A DNA stretch of 64,000 nt from Clostridiales bacterium Firm_14 (lineage in GTDB: Bacteria > Bacillota > Clostridia > Saccharofermentanales > Saccharofermentanaceae): NCBI GenBank assembly GCA_001604135.1, contig LVAT01000017.1, positions 60,817-124,816 on the forward strand. Direction: 5' to 3'. Positions 26,126 through 34,997 of this stretch are shown in pieces. The notes beneath the pieces were generated by a model. The model did no database searches. It was not told the origin of the DNA and was given only the letters and a program-made list of their open reading frames with translations. The stretch's first letter is position 1. Every line of letters begins with the position of its first letter. The translations under genes and the position numbers were made by a program.

Positions 26126-26830
26126 TTAACCTTCGGAACCGTTTGTTGCCTTTGTAGGATAACCGACATCTACATGATCGCCACCGAGATCAGCTACCTT
26201 CACTGCTCCGGCAAGATTCTCCTTCTTATCTGTTCCGCCGCTGGGACTGATAACCCAGTCATAAACTGTAGGAGTCTTGCTGTAATCACCACGAACAACT
26301 ACCTTGCCGAATGTCGCAGGCTTGTCCTTGGCCATCCAATATTCAGGATAATAAACGATTACTTTTCTGTTATCACTCAGATCATCTGCAGTAGCATCGA
26401 TTGAACCGTCTGCTGCTTTTCCGTCCTTAGGTGCAAAAGCCTTGTCCTGGAAAGGTAATGTTCCGGGGACTGTAGCAGATAAATCAGTGTACTGCTCTAA
26501 TCCAACGTAAAGCTCTTCCAAGGATTTGCCGCCGGGAACATTAGTAAACGTAAGTTTTACTACACCCTTCTGATGATATTCAGCGCCCTTTTCTTCACGT
26601 CCGCCTGCACCGCAGTTTGCAGCAGCATTCCAAGTCTGCAGCTTATCCATTGCAAGACCGTAGTTATTCGCACCTGATTTGCTGTAAACAGAAGTCTGAT
26701 ATGAAAAACCCATTGTTGCAATAAAACCATTGACCAACATGGTTGAGATAACAACAAGAATAAATGTAGCTAACAATGTCTCAACAAGGGTAAAGCCCTT
26801 ACGGCCAGCTATTTTGATAACACGCTTCAT
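26126..26830 (-). CDS. Type IV prepilin-like protein (minor pilin or pseudopilin)
   Basis: 234 residues. Leader MKRVIKIAGRKG is followed by FTLVETLLATFILVVISTM, a prepilin cleavage site with Glu+5. The mature part carries about 190 residues of globular domain. It lies between the short pilin at 26849 and the third prepilin at 25349, all one direction. ATG at 26830 follows GAGGTGAGTAT. Function in pilus tip assembly is inferred from family and place. Confidence 0.9.
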   Translation of the reverse strand: MKRVIKIAGRKGFTLVETLLATFILVVISTMLVNGFIATMGFSYQTSVYSKSGANNYGLAMDKLQTWNAAANCGAGGREEKGAEYHQKGVVKLTFTNVPGGKSLEELYVGLEQYTDLSATVPGTLPFQDKAFAPKDGKAADGSIDATADDLSDNRKVIVYYPEYWMAKDKPATFGKVVVRGDYSKTPTVYDWVISPSGGTDKKENLAGAVKVADLGGDHVDVGYPTKATNGSEG

Positions 26831-26848
26831 ATACTCACCTCGACTTCA

Positions 26849-27082
26849 TCAGGTTCTGTTAAAATTATATTTCAATAAAACACTCTCGCTATTGGATATC
26901 TGCTCACTGAGAGAAGCGGAAGAGTTAATAACAGCATCGTTTGATCTGTTGGCTGTCCTGATCAAGCCGGCAACACCAACGCCTACGACACCTGCAAGAA
27001 TTACAATAATCGCAACTACGATCAGTACTTCCAAAAGGGAAAAACCTTCTTTTGAACTGTGTCTTTTATTTAATCTGCGCAT
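26849..27082 (-). CDS. Short headless prepilin, 77 residues
   Basis: From the ATG at 27082 the protein reads MRRLNKRHSSKEG, then FSLLEVLIVVAIIVILAG, a prepilin signal with Glu+5. Mature length is only about 64 residues, essentially the N-terminal helix plus a short polar end (KYNFNRT). The ATG at 27082 has GGAGGGG three to seven bases upstream; a TTG at 27094 overlaps that ribosome site and is rejected. It is the first gene after the internal promoter at 27127-27154. Confidence 0.85.
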   Translation of the reverse strand: MRRLNKRHSSKEGFSLLEVLIVVAIIVILAGVVGVGVAGLIRTANRSNDAVINSSASLSEQISNSESVLLKYNFNRT

Positions 27083-27126
27083 AAACCCCTCCAAAATAAG
27101 GTTTAATCTGATACTTCCTTATTTGT

Positions 27127-27154
27127 ATTATACTGACTTATTGGCAAATTTCAA
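27127..27154 (-). promoter_or_regulatory. Internal promoter for the minor prepilin genes
   Basis: Minus strand TTGAAA (27149-27154), 16-base spacer, TATAAT (27127-27132), about 40 bases before the ATG at 27082 and downstream of the terminator of the major pilin gene. Confidence 0.82.
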
Positions 27155-27205
27155 CTCTAAAGTTAATAATTTGTTAAAATATTTCATAATTAATTAACAA
27201 ATGAT

Positions 27206-27235
27206 AAAAATAGCGGAGAGCTATGCTCTCCGCTA
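27206..27235 (-). terminator. Terminator directly after the major-type pilin gene
   Basis: TAGCGGAGAGC (27211-27221) pairs perfectly with GCTCTCCGCTA (27225-27235), loop of three, and runs into TTTTTATC on the minus strand. It lies between the 66-residue pilin and the next prepilin. Confidence 0.93.
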
Positions 27236-27281
27236 CTATTATTGCTTAATCAGTTAGCAATCAGTTCTACTAAATTAGATA

Positions 27282-27482
27282 TTAGAGAACGTCATCAATT
27301 GCCTTGTTAACAACCTCAACAGAGCTGTTGTGCTCCTTAACTGAGCTTGCTGCTGCTCTAGCCTTCTTGAGGTAAGCACCGATACCAAGAACGAGAACTG
27401 CTGCAAGGATAACGATGATAGCAATAACGAGTACCATTTCTACGAGGGTGAAACCCTTCTTTGACTTCTGAATCTTCTTCAT
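27282..27482 (-). CDS. Very short major-type pilin, 66 residues
   Basis: MKKIQKSKKG is the leader and FTLVEMVLVIAIIVILAAVL the start of the mature protein, with Glu+5. The mature chain is only 56 residues: a hydrophobic helix, GAYLKKARAAASS, and a short acidic end. There is no globular head, as in the short PilA of Geobacter, and Tyr27 is at the same place, but other aromatics of that pilin are missing. A consensus promoter, strong AGGAGG site and own terminator suggest high expression, so I infer this is the main pilus subunit. Confidence 0.9.
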   Translation of the reverse strand: MKKIQKSKKGFTLVEMVLVIAIIVILAAVLVLGIGAYLKKARAAASSVKEHNSSVEVVNKAIDDVL

Positions 27483-27520
27483 TTTAGATTCCTCCTGTAA
27501 GTTTTTGAGTTTGTAGCCTG

Positions 27521-27549
27521 ATTATACAAGCTAATATGAACAATTGCAA
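27521..27549 (-). promoter_or_regulatory. Strong sigma-A-type promoter of the major-type pilin
   Basis: Minus strand TTGCAA (27544-27549), 17-base spacer, TATAAT (27521-27526), predicted leader about 32 bases with CAGGAGGAATC. Confidence 0.85.
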
Positions 27550-27592
27550 CACTTTTTTCAAAGTTTTTCATTTTTTTGTCACAATTTATTCC

Positions 27593-28579
27593 TTAAGTTG
27601 CCGGAGCCTCCTCAGTCTTCTTCGGAGCACCAAATCCGATAAGCTTCTTAATGTCGTTTCCGCTGTCGCTATATGCCTTTCTGAAAGCAGCATTTGCCCA
27701 GTAAGGAGCGAAAGGCTTATTGGTATTAGGATCGAACTGCATGTTGGTGACACCATACCACAAGCTGTCTTCATTATCGCAGACATAAGGGAATCCGATC
27801 ATTCCGCCCTTTGTATCGACATTAGTCTCGCCCTGCCAGTATGTGTATCCGGCCTTGTTATTATCAACAGAAAGTCTGTTTCTGAGGTTTGCACCATAGA
27901 AGCTGATGGTCGCATTAAGAACCAAAATGCCATTATTGTCAGCGACACTTATATAGTCAACTTTAATGCAATCAGGATTCTCGGCATTGATCTTCTTAAG
28001 TGCGCTGATGAACTGTTCATAACCTTTACGCTCATTGTAAGGTTCTTTTCCCATCTTGCCCATTAAGTCCTTAATAGTCGTCTCAACAGGTTCTTTTGCC
28101 TTGGATGTGAAATCCGGTTCTCTGTTGAACTGAGTTACTGTGTATCCGTCAGTAGAAGAATAAGAAACTTCTACCTGAGCACAAACCAATCCGTCGGGAG
28201 AAACAGATCCGTCAGGATAAGAAATCGCAGGCATACCAACGTCACTTGTTGTTACGCTGATAAGGTAAGGGCAGCCCTCAGTCTCAAACATCTTGAGAAC
28301 ATACTGCTCAACACACTCTGCTTCAACTTTATCGATGAAAGAGAGCTCGAGCTTTTCGCACTGCTCTTTGAGAGCCTTGATCTCAGTTGTCATGCTGGCA
28401 TTGTTGGCTTTGATCTGTTCAAGATAAGCCTTTCTCTCTTCTAATGCAGCTAACTGCTGCTTGTATTCATCATACTTGTCATTAAGTGTTCTAATTCCGA
28501 AGAAATAGCTAAGAACCACAATGATCAACAGTGTGATTACATACATGAATCCTTTTTCTCTTGCTGTAAGATTACTCAT
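27593..28579 (-). CDS. pilO: Type IV pilus alignment protein PilO-like
   Basis: 328 residues. A short cytosolic N-terminus, one TM (about 10-29), a coiled coil (about 35-80, KYDEYKQQLAALEERKAYLEQ as part) and an external domain fit PilO. The C-terminal ~100 residues are longer than in the classic protein and end in a charged tail (KKTEEAPAT). PilO joins PilN in the ring that links the cytosolic motor to the pilus. It follows pilN by 19 bases. Confidence 0.85.
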   Translation of the reverse strand: MSNLTAREKGFMYVITLLIIVVLSYFFGIRTLNDKYDEYKQQLAALEERKAYLEQIKANNASMTTEIKALKEQCEKLELSFIDKVEAECVEQYVLKMFETEGCPYLISVTTSDVGMPAISYPDGSVSPDGLVCAQVEVSYSSTDGYTVTQFNREPDFTSKAKEPVETTIKDLMGKMGKEPYNERKGYEQFISALKKINAENPDCIKVDYISVADNNGILVLNATISFYGANLRNRLSVDNNKAGYTYWQGETNVDTKGGMIGFPYVCDNEDSLWYGVTNMQFDPNTNKPFAPYWANAAFRKAYSDSGNDIKKLIGFGAPKKTEEAPAT

Positions 28580-28598
28580 CGTATTTCCTCCCTTACTA

Positions 28599-29522
28599 TC
28601 AGCCTTCAGCCGGAGCTACAGTATAGTACAACTGAACTTCGTCATTGCCGCTGGGAACGTCAGTGAACTGACCGTTCGCCATAACTTCAGCAAAGCTGCC
28701 TTCCTCAACCTGAACTCCGTTAACAAGAATTCTGGAAAGCTTGTACTTAACGCCAGCATATGTGATTTCCGTGATGTCGGAGATTGTATAGGAAGAGCCT
28801 GCCCTTACAGTCTGTGTCTCAATACCGCCAAGCATTACTTTTGAATCTACGCCATCCTGTAAGCGTGTGATAGATACATGAACATTGCTTACCAATAATC
28901 CGGTTACTTCGAATGCATAGTAATTGTTGATGGCCTCAACCTTGCCTTCCTTTAACATTTCCTCAACATTGTCTATCTCTTTTACGACTCTGGCAGTCGA
29001 AATGGAAGGTCTTGTTGAGAAAACATCCTTCTCGTTCAACATGTTGACCATTTCTACAGGGCTATAGTAAGTGAAAGAATAACCTGTAAATGTCAATGTT
29101 GATTTGTCAATTGAATAGCTCGAGATGAATGAATCACTGGGAATGCACTTAGCAATTACATCAGGAAGATCTGTAGGAGCAGGATCAATTGAATCTACAG
29201 CCTTTCTCATTTCTGTGAGAGCATAGTTGTAGTTAGTCATCTCATTGAGCTGTTCCTTCAGCTGCTTGTACTCGTCCTCGAGAGTAGCATACTGAGGGCT
29301 TGCAAGGAGATTCTCCAAATTCCTGATGTCATTCTTAATAAGACTATTTCTAATAAAGAATGCAACGATAAATGCAAGTACTACGAAAACAACCAGGATA
29401 CCTGCTGCAACAGCATAACCCAACATTCTCGCAGCCTTTGCGGCATTAGCCGTGAACTCCGCAAAGAAGTTCATATCCTTCTTTGCTAATAACTTTTTGC
29501 TAACTCCATTAACCTTAGCCAT
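28599..29522 (-). CDS. pilN: Type IV pilus alignment protein PilN-like
   Basis: 307 residues. Cytosolic N-terminus of about 35 residues, a TM at about 36-58 (GYAVAAGILVVFVVLAFIVAFF), a coiled coil (about 62-105) and an external alpha-beta domain fit PilN. Identification rests strongly on order: between pilM and pilO. Its last ~90 residues look like a beta domain of their own. Confidence 0.82.
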   Translation of the reverse strand: MAKVNGVSKKLLAKKDMNFFAEFTANAAKAARMLGYAVAAGILVVFVVLAFIVAFFIRNSLIKNDIRNLENLLASPQYATLEDEYKQLKEQLNEMTNYNYALTEMRKAVDSIDPAPTDLPDVIAKCIPSDSFISSYSIDKSTLTFTGYSFTYYSPVEMVNMLNEKDVFSTRPSISTARVVKEIDNVEEMLKEGKVEAINNYYAFEVTGLLVSNVHVSITRLQDGVDSKVMLGGIETQTVRAGSSYTISDITEITYAGVKYKLSRILVNGVQVEEGSFAEVMANGQFTDVPSGNDEVQLYYTVAPAEG

Positions 29523-29537
29523 AAAGTGTACCCCTCC

Positions 29538-30650
29538 TTAATCGTGACGAATCAAAGCGCCACAACAATTTACAAACTGACCGAGTACAAAATCCTTAGG
29601 ACCATTTACAGTGCTAAGAGACTTGAGAATCTCGACCTGCGTACCAAGCTGACGCGCAAGTTCTTTATCAATCTTCTTATAACCGGCACCTGAACCATAA
29701 AGGAAGCATGTGCTGATAGCATCGATGTGATACTTGGCGATAGAGAACTGAGCTGTACGTGAAACTGCATCAACAAGGCTCTTGAAATATGCATTAACAG
29801 CACTCTGGAGGGCCGGTGTCTCTGCAACAGTCTCGTTCCAAACATCAATATCCTCGATCGGTACGCCGGCATCAGCATCCGATGTTGTGATGTTAAGTCT
29901 TCTTGCCAAGGAGGACTGCTGGCTGCCGCTCTGAAGTTTCTTAACAGAATCAGCAACTTGTCTGATATTAGCATGACCGAACTGGAGTCTTCTGGAAAGA
30001 ACCGGGAAACCCTTATCAAGAACTGTAACAGTAGTCGTCTTGCTTGAGAGCTCGATCAAAAGGATCGTTGACTGCTTGATATTAACGTTACCGTTAACGA
30101 TACCCTGCTCGAAAAGCTTTCTTACAGCGTTGGGGTTAACGTCAAGAGCTACGGGGTTAAGATCCATGTTCTTAAGGAATTCGCGATAATCCTTGATAAC
30201 ATCTGTAGGAATAGCTGTTGCTCTTACCTGGATCTTATCAGCGTTTGTCTCAGCATCCTTTGTTGTTCCGTAAACGAGATAGTCGATAGACATATCTCTG
30301 TTGGAGCCCTGGCCCAAGATCTCGTACTTAACCATGTCCTTGAGCTGGTCTTCCTTAACTACAGGGAGCTCTAAGTCTCTGCTGTGAACGAAAGCACCTT
30401 CAGTTGTGAGGATGCAGCTCTTCATTCTGATGTCGAGTCTTGCCAAAGCATGCTTAAGTGCCATTACGATACCGAAGGAATCGGCAACTGCACCATCGTT
30501 GATAGCGTCACCTTCCAAAGGTACAACGCCCATCTTTTCAATTGTGATATTTCCTGTCTTGGAATTGTAATTCCCGACAGCTACTTTAAGATCGGAGCTG
30601 GAGCAATCGATTACCAGTTCATTTGATCCTCTACCTAATGAAAAATCCAT
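29538..30650 (-). CDS. pilM: Type IV pilus actin-like protein PilM
   Basis: 370 residues of ASKHA/actin-like fold without TM. VIDCSSSDLKVAV at the N-terminus is the first phosphate segment, LPVVKEDQLKDMVKYEI matches the PilM region after the second strand, and ILLIELSSKTTTVTVLD is the second phosphate segment. PilM binds the cytosolic end of PilN. GAAAGGAGAAAATAA precedes the ATG. It follows pilC by 29 bases. Confidence 0.92.
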   Translation of the reverse strand: MDFSLGRGSNELVIDCSSSDLKVAVGNYNSKTGNITIEKMGVVPLEGDAINDGAVADSFGIVMALKHALARLDIRMKSCILTTEGAFVHSRDLELPVVKEDQLKDMVKYEILGQGSNRDMSIDYLVYGTTKDAETNADKIQVRATAIPTDVIKDYREFLKNMDLNPVALDVNPNAVRKLFEQGIVNGNVNIKQSTILLIELSSKTTTVTVLDKGFPVLSRRLQFGHANIRQVADSVKKLQSGSQQSSLARRLNITTSDADAGVPIEDIDVWNETVAETPALQSAVNAYFKSLVDAVSRTAQFSIAKYHIDAISTCFLYGSGAGYKKIDKELARQLGTQVEILKSLSTVNGPKDFVLGQFVNCCGALIRHD

Positions 30651-30679
30651 TTATTTTCTCCTTTCAAACCTTGCGGGGA

Positions 30680-31888
30680 TTACATGATCCACTGAGCCAT
30701 TGTGAAGATAGGCATTGCGATACCGCCTACAACAACACCGACGATGACGGCCATGATGATGATCATAACAGGCTCTAATGCAGAAACCATCTTAGCTGTA
30801 GCTGCATCGGCCTCGTCTTCGAAATAATCAGCTGCCTTTGTCAAGATCGTATCCAAAGTACCGGATTCCTCACCGATCGATACCATCGCATAGATCATAG
30901 GAGGGAATTCAGTAATATCTCTGATGGATCTCGAAAGAGATGTACCCTTTCTGATCTCGATACGTGCCTGGGCAAGTTTTTTCTGAAGAATTACGTTATC
31001 CAAAGACTTCTCGGTAATCTCTACGGCTTGAAGGACAGAAATACCTGACTTAAGAAGTGTGGCAACAGTTCTTGTAAATCTTGCAGAAGCATTCATTCTT
31101 GTTGCTCTTCCGACAACAGGCATCTTGAGCATGATCTTTGACCATGTCTCAGAACCCTTATCGGAATTCTTCCAAAGTGTGAAACCGTAAACTAAAAGTC
31201 CGAATACTGCAATGTAGATATACCAGTAATGTCTGAGTGAATCAGAAAGCTTAAGCAATCCTTTGGTCAATGCAGGCAATTCACCGCCGAGATCTACGAT
31301 AACGTCGCCGATCTTAGGTACGAGGAATGTGAGCAAACCAAAGCTGACTGCGAATGTGAGACCTGCAAGGATCTTAGGATATACCATTGCAGAAGAGATC
31401 TTGTTCTTGAGTTTTGCATCCTTTGCAAAGTGTTCAGCAAGTCTTTCCATAACCTCATCGAGTCGGCCGGATTCTTCACCTGCTGCGATCATACTGATCA
31501 TGATGTTCGGAATGACGCCTCTCTGTTCCTTAAAAGCTTCAGATAGTGAGCGACCACTCTGAACCGATTCATAAATCTCACCGATACACTTCTTAGCCTT
31601 CTTGGATTCAAGCTGCTGATAAAGCATATCGAGTGATCTGACTACGGTAATACCTGCGGACAAAAGTGAAGCGAGCTGTCTGGAAATGATTACGAGATCC
31701 TGAGACTTGAGCTTAGGACTGCCGATTTCCATGTTCAAGATGCTCTTGCCCTTATCTAATGACAAGCTGGCAATGTACTTTCCATCGGCCTTCAGTTTTC
31801 TGGACGCCTCTCCAATAGAAGTAGCTTCGACTATGCCTTCAGACATTTTACCGTTAGAATCGATAACTTGATATCTGAAATTAGCCAT
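30680..31888 (-). CDS. pilC: Type IV pilus inner-membrane platform protein PilC (GspF family)
   Basis: 402 residues with two repeated GspF domains (about 65-190 and 270-390) and three TM segments (about 170-190, 218-236, 374-396). Family phrases SRQLASLLSAGITVVRSL, SMIAAGEESGRLDEVM, TRTVATLLKSGISVLQAVE and AMVSIGEESGTLDTIL are present in both copies. It is the membrane platform turned by the PilB and PilT motors. ATG at 31888 follows GGAGGGAAATATTAG. Confidence 0.96.
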   Translation of the reverse strand: MANFRYQVIDSNGKMSEGIVEATSIGEASRKLKADGKYIASLSLDKGKSILNMEIGSPKLKSQDLVIISRQLASLLSAGITVVRSLDMLYQQLESKKAKKCIGEIYESVQSGRSLSEAFKEQRGVIPNIMISMIAAGEESGRLDEVMERLAEHFAKDAKLKNKISSAMVYPKILAGLTFAVSFGLLTFLVPKIGDVIVDLGGELPALTKGLLKLSDSLRHYWYIYIAVFGLLVYGFTLWKNSDKGSETWSKIMLKMPVVGRATRMNASARFTRTVATLLKSGISVLQAVEITEKSLDNVILQKKLAQARIEIRKGTSLSRSIRDITEFPPMIYAMVSIGEESGTLDTILTKAADYFEDEADAATAKMVSALEPVMIIIMAVIVGVVVGGIAMPIFTMAQWIM

Positions 31889-31933
31889 CTAATATTTCCC
31901 TCCTCTAAACAGATTTCTTTTTTGGCGCCTGTA

Positions 31934-33046
31934 TCAGGCAAACTCCAGATCGCCGAACAACGGGCTGTTCGTCTGACCTGCATTATTGATGAAACGCTTA
32001 AGATCTTCGGGAATTCTGCATCTCTGAAGTGCAGTATCTCTTGTGATCATGTTGCGCTTAACAAGCTCTGCAAGATAGAAATCAAGAGGGCACATACCCT
32101 GCTGAAGGCTCGTAGCGATCGTAGAGTCGATCTGGTATGTCTTACCTTCACGGATATTGTTCTTGATAGCATCGTTGGAGATCATGATCTCGAAAGCAGC
32201 GCATCTGCCTCCGCCGATTCTCTGTACGAGTGTCTGACAGATAACGGCTACAAGACAAGTAGCGAGCTGAACTCTGATCTGATCCTGCTGATGCGGCGGA
32301 TAAACGTCGATGATACGGTTAACTGTATCGGCAGCTGAGGACGTATGGAGTGTTGAAAGAACCAAGTGTCCTGTTTCGGCTGCGGTAATAGCAGTGGAAA
32401 TTGTATCGAGGTCACGCATTTCTCCGACGAGGATGATATCCGGGTCCTCACGGAGAGCAGCTCTAAGAGCGTTAGCGAATGAAAGTGTATCCTCATGAAT
32501 TTCTCTCTGGTTGATCATAGCTTCTCCGTGCATATGGAGATACTCGATAGGTTCCTCAAGAGTAAGGATATGGCACTTCTTGCTCATGTTTACATGTCCG
32601 ATCATGGCAGCAAGAGTTGTTGACTTACCTGAACCCGTAGGACCTGTAACGAGGATAAGTCCTCTCGGCTTCATAACGAGATCCTTAAAAATGTTAGGGA
32701 GTCCCAACTGTTCACATGTAGGAATCTCATTTGTAATCGTTCTTGCAGCAAGTGCATAAGTACCACGCTGCTTGAATACATTACATCTGAAACGGCTGAA
32801 GTTCTCAACAATGTAAGAGAAGTCGATCTCACCTCTCTCGTTCAGATACTGCTGTCTTGACTTGTCGATCATGGACTTACAAAGATACTCAGTATCTGCA
32901 GCTGTAAGCGGCTGATTGCCCAACGGCATCAACATACCGTCTACACGAATCATTGGCGGCAATCCAACCGTAATATGGGTATCGGATGCCCCCATTCTTA
33001 CCGATTCAGCCAAAATCGATTCGATCGATAAACTAAATCCTTCCAC
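31934..33046 (-). CDS. pilT: Type IV pilus retraction ATPase PilT
   Basis: 370 residues. Walker A GPTGSGKSTTLAAMI (about 132-146), Asp box and Walker B DPDIILVGEMRDLDTISTA, His box STLHTSSA and the C-terminal arm all match PilT, the motor that pulls pili back and drives twitching. The start is GTG at 33046, with GGAGGTTTTTAGAC upstream. Its presence beside pilB means the pili are likely retractile. Confidence 0.95.
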   Translation of the reverse strand: MEGFSLSIESILAESVRMGASDTHITVGLPPMIRVDGMLMPLGNQPLTAADTEYLCKSMIDKSRQQYLNERGEIDFSYIVENFSRFRCNVFKQRGTYALAARTITNEIPTCEQLGLPNIFKDLVMKPRGLILVTGPTGSGKSTTLAAMIGHVNMSKKCHILTLEEPIEYLHMHGEAMINQREIHEDTLSFANALRAALREDPDIILVGEMRDLDTISTAITAAETGHLVLSTLHTSSAADTVNRIIDVYPPHQQDQIRVQLATCLVAVICQTLVQRIGGGRCAAFEIMISNDAIKNNIREGKTYQIDSTIATSLQQGMCPLDFYLAELVKRNMITRDTALQRCRIPEDLKRFINNAGQTNSPLFGDLEFA

Positions 33047-33063
33047 GTCTAAAAACCTCCTTA

Positions 33064-34728
33064 TCAGTCAATCGTGTAAGCTACTCTGTTAAGCTCGCTG
33101 ACCGTCGTAATACCTTCTAATACGAGGTCTCTTGCGGAATCCTGAAGCATCTGTGTACCTTCAGTGATGGCGAGTGCGCGCATTTCATCTTCGCTTGCTC
33201 TCTTCTCAAGCAAAGCCTTCATCTTCATCGTAATGATAACGATCTCATGGATGGCAATACGTCCCTTATAACCCTTCTCGTTACACTCTGTGCAACCCTT
33301 ACCACGATAGAGCTTCTGACCCTCATCGAGTCTCAGATACTGCTTATCGTTGATATCGGGATCATAAGATTCTCTGCAGTTTGTGCAGATACGGCGAACA
33401 AGACGCTGGGATACAACGCCGACCAGAGCGGAGGATACCATGTAAGGCTCCAGACCCATGTCGACGAGACGGTTGATAGAAGATACAGCATCGTTCGTGT
33501 GGATTGTACTGAATACGAGGTGTCCGGTGATTGCGGCTCTCATAGCGATCTCAGCAGTCTCACCGTCACGGATCTCACCGACGAGGATAATATCAGGGTC
33601 CTGACGCAAGATGGAACGGAGACCGCTTGCGAATGTCATTCCGGCCTTAACATTAACCTGGCACTGGTTGAGTCCCGGGATCCTGATTTCTACAGGGTCC
33701 TCAACTGTAATGATATTAACTTCATCAGTATTCTTTTCTGAAAGAAGTGTATAAAGCGTTGTTGTCTTACCTGAACCTGTAGGACCTGAGATAAGAACGA
33801 TTCCCTGAGGAACCTTGATCATCTTATCGATCATCTCATTATTACGGTCACTGATTCCTAAATATTTTCTGTTTAAGTTAGCGTCATTCTTAGCAAGAAT
33901 ACGGATAACGGTCTTCTCACCTGTAACGCAGGGAAGGATGGATACACGCATGTCCACGTCCTCACCGTTGATAACTGTTGTGATACGGCCGTCCTGAGGG
34001 ATACGCTTCTCGGCGATGTTCATACCACCGAGGATCTTGATTCTTGTTGTGATGGCGTCCTTTGCGGAAATAGGGTTGCTCATTACTTCCTGCATGACAC
34101 CGTCGATTCTGATACGGACTCTTACTCGGTCTTCGAGAGGTTCGATATGGATATCTGATGAACCTGAACGGATAGCGTAATCGATCATTGAGTTAACGAG
34201 CTTAACTACCGGAGCGCTGTTAACTGCTTCGGAAAGTTCGTTATCGTCATCAAGTGAGTCATTAGCAAGGCTTGTACCAAGCTCTTCAGCTGCCTTGTTG
34301 GCATTCTCTCTTCCATAATGAACTTTAATGGCATCAACTATGGATGTATGAGTTGCGAGCATCAGTGATATCTGATATCCGGTCTGGAACTGAAGCTCAT
34401 CTTCAATAGTAATATTCATCGGGTCATCGATAGCAACAACAAGACTGTCACCATCAAAGCCAATCGGGAATACAACGTTGTCTTCACAGAATTTTTGTGT
34501 TAATAAAGCCGTTGCCTTAGGATCTACGTCAATACCCGACAGATCAATGATCGGATAATTGTACTGGCTGGAAACCGCCCTCAAGATGTCGAATTCCGAC
34601 ATGAGACCGCTCTCTACGATAACTTCACCAAGACGTTTTCCGGTTTCTTTCTGAACACTTAGTACTTCTGCAAGTTCGGTAGCATTTAGGAAGCCGCTCT
34701 CGACCAGAATATCACCTAATCTCTTCAT
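33064..34728 (-). CDS. pilB: Type IV pilus extension ATPase PilB (GspE family)
   Basis: 554 residues. An N-terminal GspE_N (MshEN) domain (about 1-145; DILVESGFLNATELAEVL, VIVESGLMSEFDILRAV) precedes the motor: Walker A GPTGSGKTTTLYTLL (about 311-325), DPDIILVGEIRDGETAEIA, STIHTNDA, and the tetracysteine zinc site CTNC...CTEC near 445-475. It powers pilus extension; MshEN domains bind c-di-GMP in some relatives, which I cannot judge here. First gene of the pil operon with GGGAGGGTTCG before the ATG. Confidence 0.96.
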   Translation of the reverse strand: MKRLGDILVESGFLNATELAEVLSVQKETGKRLGEVIVESGLMSEFDILRAVSSQYNYPIIDLSGIDVDPKATALLTQKFCEDNVVFPIGFDGDSLVVAIDDPMNITIEDELQFQTGYQISLMLATHTSIVDAIKVHYGRENANKAAEELGTSLANDSLDDDNELSEAVNSAPVVKLVNSMIDYAIRSGSSDIHIEPLEDRVRVRIRIDGVMQEVMSNPISAKDAITTRIKILGGMNIAEKRIPQDGRITTVINGEDVDMRVSILPCVTGEKTVIRILAKNDANLNRKYLGISDRNNEMIDKMIKVPQGIVLISGPTGSGKTTTLYTLLSEKNTDEVNIITVEDPVEIRIPGLNQCQVNVKAGMTFASGLRSILRQDPDIILVGEIRDGETAEIAMRAAITGHLVFSTIHTNDAVSSINRLVDMGLEPYMVSSALVGVVSQRLVRRICTNCRESYDPDINDKQYLRLDEGQKLYRGKGCTECNEKGYKGRIAIHEIVIITMKMKALLEKRASEDEMRALAITEGTQMLQDSARDLVLEGITTVSELNRVAYTID

Positions 34729-34817
34729 CGAACCCTCCCGACAAGTCTAAAAGAATTTACACTCAAGTAATGCACACAAAACAGACAGGCGCACTTCGCC
34801 CAAGCATAGATGTTAGA

Positions 34818-34846
34818 ACTATACAACAGAATTGAGTAAATAACAA
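34818..34846 (-). promoter_or_regulatory. Promoter of the pilBTCMNO operon
   Basis: Minus strand TTGTTA (34841-34846), 17-base spacer, TATAGT (34818-34823). The predicted leader is about 80 bases and contains a small GGCG/CGCC hairpin (34777-34793 region). Confidence 0.7.
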
Positions 34847-34929
34847 GTTTAAAAGACAAATTGCACAAAAAAGATATTTGACAATCGTGTGTCGGAGCCG
34901 TTACACGCCTCTCTTCGGCAATTGGTGTT

Positions 34930-34957
34930 TTGTATCTCCGTGAAAAGATTGTATAAT
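34930..34957 (+). promoter_or_regulatory. Promoter of the yebC gene group
   Basis: TTGTAT (34930-34935), 16-base spacer, TATAAT (34952-34957), about 40 bases before the yebC ATG. Divergent from the pil promoter about 85 bases away. Confidence 0.7.
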
Positions 34958-34997
34958 ATTTGATTATATAAATAAGTATACATCTGGAGGAATGTTA

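Noticed and set aside
27282..27482. 66-residue pilin as a truncated pseudogene
   Set aside because: It has a strong promoter and ribosome site, a clean stop and its own terminator 46 bases later; no head-domain sequence follows in any frame.
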